This document shows, piece by piece, positions 62,731 to 64,000 of a stretch of DNA of 64,000 bases. The first letter of the stretch is position 1; every line of letters begins with the position of its first letter. This stretch comes from BJGV01 sp003230615 (GTDB taxonomy: Bacteria; Pseudomonadota; Gammaproteobacteria; Burkholderiales; Nitrosomonadaceae), in contig OY760140.1 in NCBI GenBank assembly GCA_963663215.1, positions 930,001 to 994,000 of the forward strand, in the 5' to 3' direction. The notes beneath the pieces were generated by a model. It was not told where the DNA came from and searched no databases. It was given only the letters and a program-made list of their open reading frames with translations. Position numbers and translations under genes: made by a program.

Positions 62731-63531
62731 ATGACCACTTTTTCCTGGATTATTGCTGCTAGCCTACTAGGCGGCACATTGAGTGTATTGTTTGCTGCCA
62801 TGCTAACGCTCAACACTCGTGCCTCGTGGGTGCAAATGTTGATTTCCTATGCTATCGGAGCACTACTAGGCGCTGCATTCCTTAACACACTACCAGAAGC
62901 GCTTGAGCTGTCTAAAAACCCGGGGCAAATGACCGCCACCGTACTGTTTGGCATTCTATTATTCTTTATTTTGGAAAAATTAGTATTATGGCGCCATTGT
63001 CATATCGAGGAATGTGAAGCTCACGATCCTTTACATAGTGTCATCGCAAATACTACTACGAATAACCATGACAGTGGCCGTAGCGGCATGATGATTATGC
63101 TAGGCGACACATTTCATAATTTTGTAGACGGCATACTCATTGCCGCCGCCTTTATGGTGGACGTGCAATTGGGCATTGTCACATCTATTGCCATCATCGC
63201 CCATGAGATTCCTCAGGAAGCAGGCAATTTTCTGATTTTACTCAACTCTGGTTACACCCGACAACAGGCGTTGCTGTTTAATCTTTTGTCTAGTGTCGCA
63301 ACTCTGATTGGTGGCATGATGGCTTATTTAATGCTGCAAGACATGAGCCACCTTATGCCATCACTCTTAGGGCTTGCTGCAGCTAGTATGATCTATGTAG
63401 CGATGGCAGACTTAATTCCAGGTTTGCACAAACGCCCCGAAATTAGTGCTACTGTTCAACAGGTCACACTAATCATGCTGGGCATCAGTTCTATCTGGAT
63501 AGCAGGTAACTTTTTTACTAATCCCATATGA
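62731..63531 (+). CDS. ZIP-family metal transporter
   Basis: 266 residues, about eight membrane helices. The conserved helix IV/V metal-binding motifs are seen: GDTFHNFVDGILIAAAFMV (HNFxDG) and IAIIAHEIPQEAGNFLILL (HExPQE), which form the binuclear metal site. A His-containing loop (HCHIEECEAHDPLHS) lies between helices III and IV. It imports divalent metals, mainly Zn or Fe. Stands alone after pgeF, 151 bases away. Confidence 0.9.
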   Translation: MTTFSWIIAASLLGGTLSVLFAAMLTLNTRASWVQMLISYAIGALLGAAFLNTLPEALELSKNPGQMTATVLFGILLFFILEKLVLWRHCHIEECEAHDPLHSVIANTTTNNHDSGRSGMMIMLGDTFHNFVDGILIAAAFMVDVQLGIVTSIAIIAHEIPQEAGNFLILLNSGYTRQQALLFNLLSSVATLIGGMMAYLMLQDMSHLMPSLLGLAAASMIYVAMADLIPGLHKRPEISATVQQVTLIMLGISSIWIAGNFFTNPI

Positions 63532-63733
63532 ATCTACCTTCTTACAATTAGTTAATTAGGCAGTCGATCCTTCAACTCTACAACTAATTAAAATGTGGTC
63601 CTAAAACTCATCTGCTTTTATTCGTTACTACCTAAATTAGTGCATAAATTCACTATGTAAAACCTGAACTGGTGTCTATTAAACAGGAATTTAGGCAGCT
63701 AAGTAGATTCTGTTTTGCGAAGTGTGCCATTGT

Positions 63734-64000
63734 TCAAGTATTTGAATTCCGACGCGTAAGTTCGCTATTGAGCTCAGCCAGAAATCTTATATTCACTTTT
63801 CTCTGTTTGTCGCTTTTGTACCAGGTAAAACAGGTAATAGCTCCTAACAAAATCAAAAAAACGTTAAGTGAGCTTATGCCACCAAAAAAAATATCTACTA
63901 TCCCCTCAAAAAATGCAAATACACCCAAAATAATGATTAGTATCCAGAGTCGATGTCCCCATTTGGACCTCTGATGTTGGAGACACCACGCATTAAGCTT
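63734..64000 (-). CDS. Small two-helix membrane protein, C-terminal part (partial at window edge)
   Basis: The reverse strand is open from the window end: RSKWGHRLWILIIILGVFAF, FFEGIVDIFFGG, NVFLILLGAITCFTW, then a charged tail KSDKQRKVNIRFLAELNSEL ending at 63734. No start is visible inside the window. Two hydrophobic segments suggest a membrane protein. I recognise no family. Confidence 0.4.
   Translation of the reverse strand, partial: KLNAWCLQHQRSKWGHRLWILIIILGVFAFFEGIVDIFFGGISSLNVFLILLGAITCFTWYKSDKQRKVNIRFLAELNSELTRRNSNT

Overview
The window looks like chromosome of a betaproteobacterial chemolithoautotroph, most likely an ammonia oxidiser near Nitrosomonas. The core order (gloB, methyltransferase, rnhA, dnaQ, tRNA-Val, gltX, tRNA-Ala, tRNA-Glu; bamD opposite rluD-pgeF), the urea ABC transporter genes and a DabA/DabB inorganic-carbon pump point that way. 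The genus is inference; no rRNA is present.

Layout. 1-2.4 kb: urtB (partial) and urtA of a urea transporter. 2.8-6 kb: small decayed genes, a candidate structured RNA and an integrase beside tRNA-Leu. 6.2-17.5 kb: intact housekeeping genes (pgsA, uvrC, a family-5-type UDG, pgl, gloB, rnhA, dnaQ, gltX) with five tRNAs. 17.6-22.2 kb: a tRNA-Glu-associated integrase, a frameshifted Mrr-like nuclease and a ParB-like gene split by an IS3-family element. 22.7-31.65 kb: a complete gene set of the MORC-ATPase/Z1-helicase/PD-(D/E)XK/AIPR/5-cytosine-methylase restriction-modification type. It is bracketed by 79-bp direct repeats, and three of its five genes carry lesions. 32-35.5 kb: membrane-anchored hypothetical proteins broken by stops, and composite repeats. 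35.7-43 kb: a dabB-dabA operon with a beta-carbonic-anhydrase remnant in front and a divergent CbbR-type LysR regulator. 43-49.6 kb: a P4-like satellite module (primase, AlpA, integrase). Copies of a tRNA-Lys 3' end at 33.05 and 50.75 kb enclose the last two regions, so the carbon pump may sit on an integrative element. 50-59.4 kb: accessory cargo, including a Cu/Ag P-type ATPase broken at its TGE motif and a TetR-controlled SDR/haloalkane dehalogenase unit. 60-64 kb: core genes bamD, rluD, pgeF and a ZIP transporter.

Three patterns run through the accessory half. First, a 34-bp hairpin (14-bp arms, 6-nt loop) recurs about eleven times between 22 and 57 kb and was not seen in the core segments. 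Second, single inactivating lesions are frequent: six in-frame stops (TAA, TAG and TGA all used) and about ten frameshifts, several in homopolymers, while the core genes are open. This suggests recent decay of acquired DNA, though the homopolymer indels could partly be sequencing error. Third, tRNA genes and tRNA fragments mark integrase-associated boundaries. All calls come from reading the sequence and recognising motifs; no database search was run.
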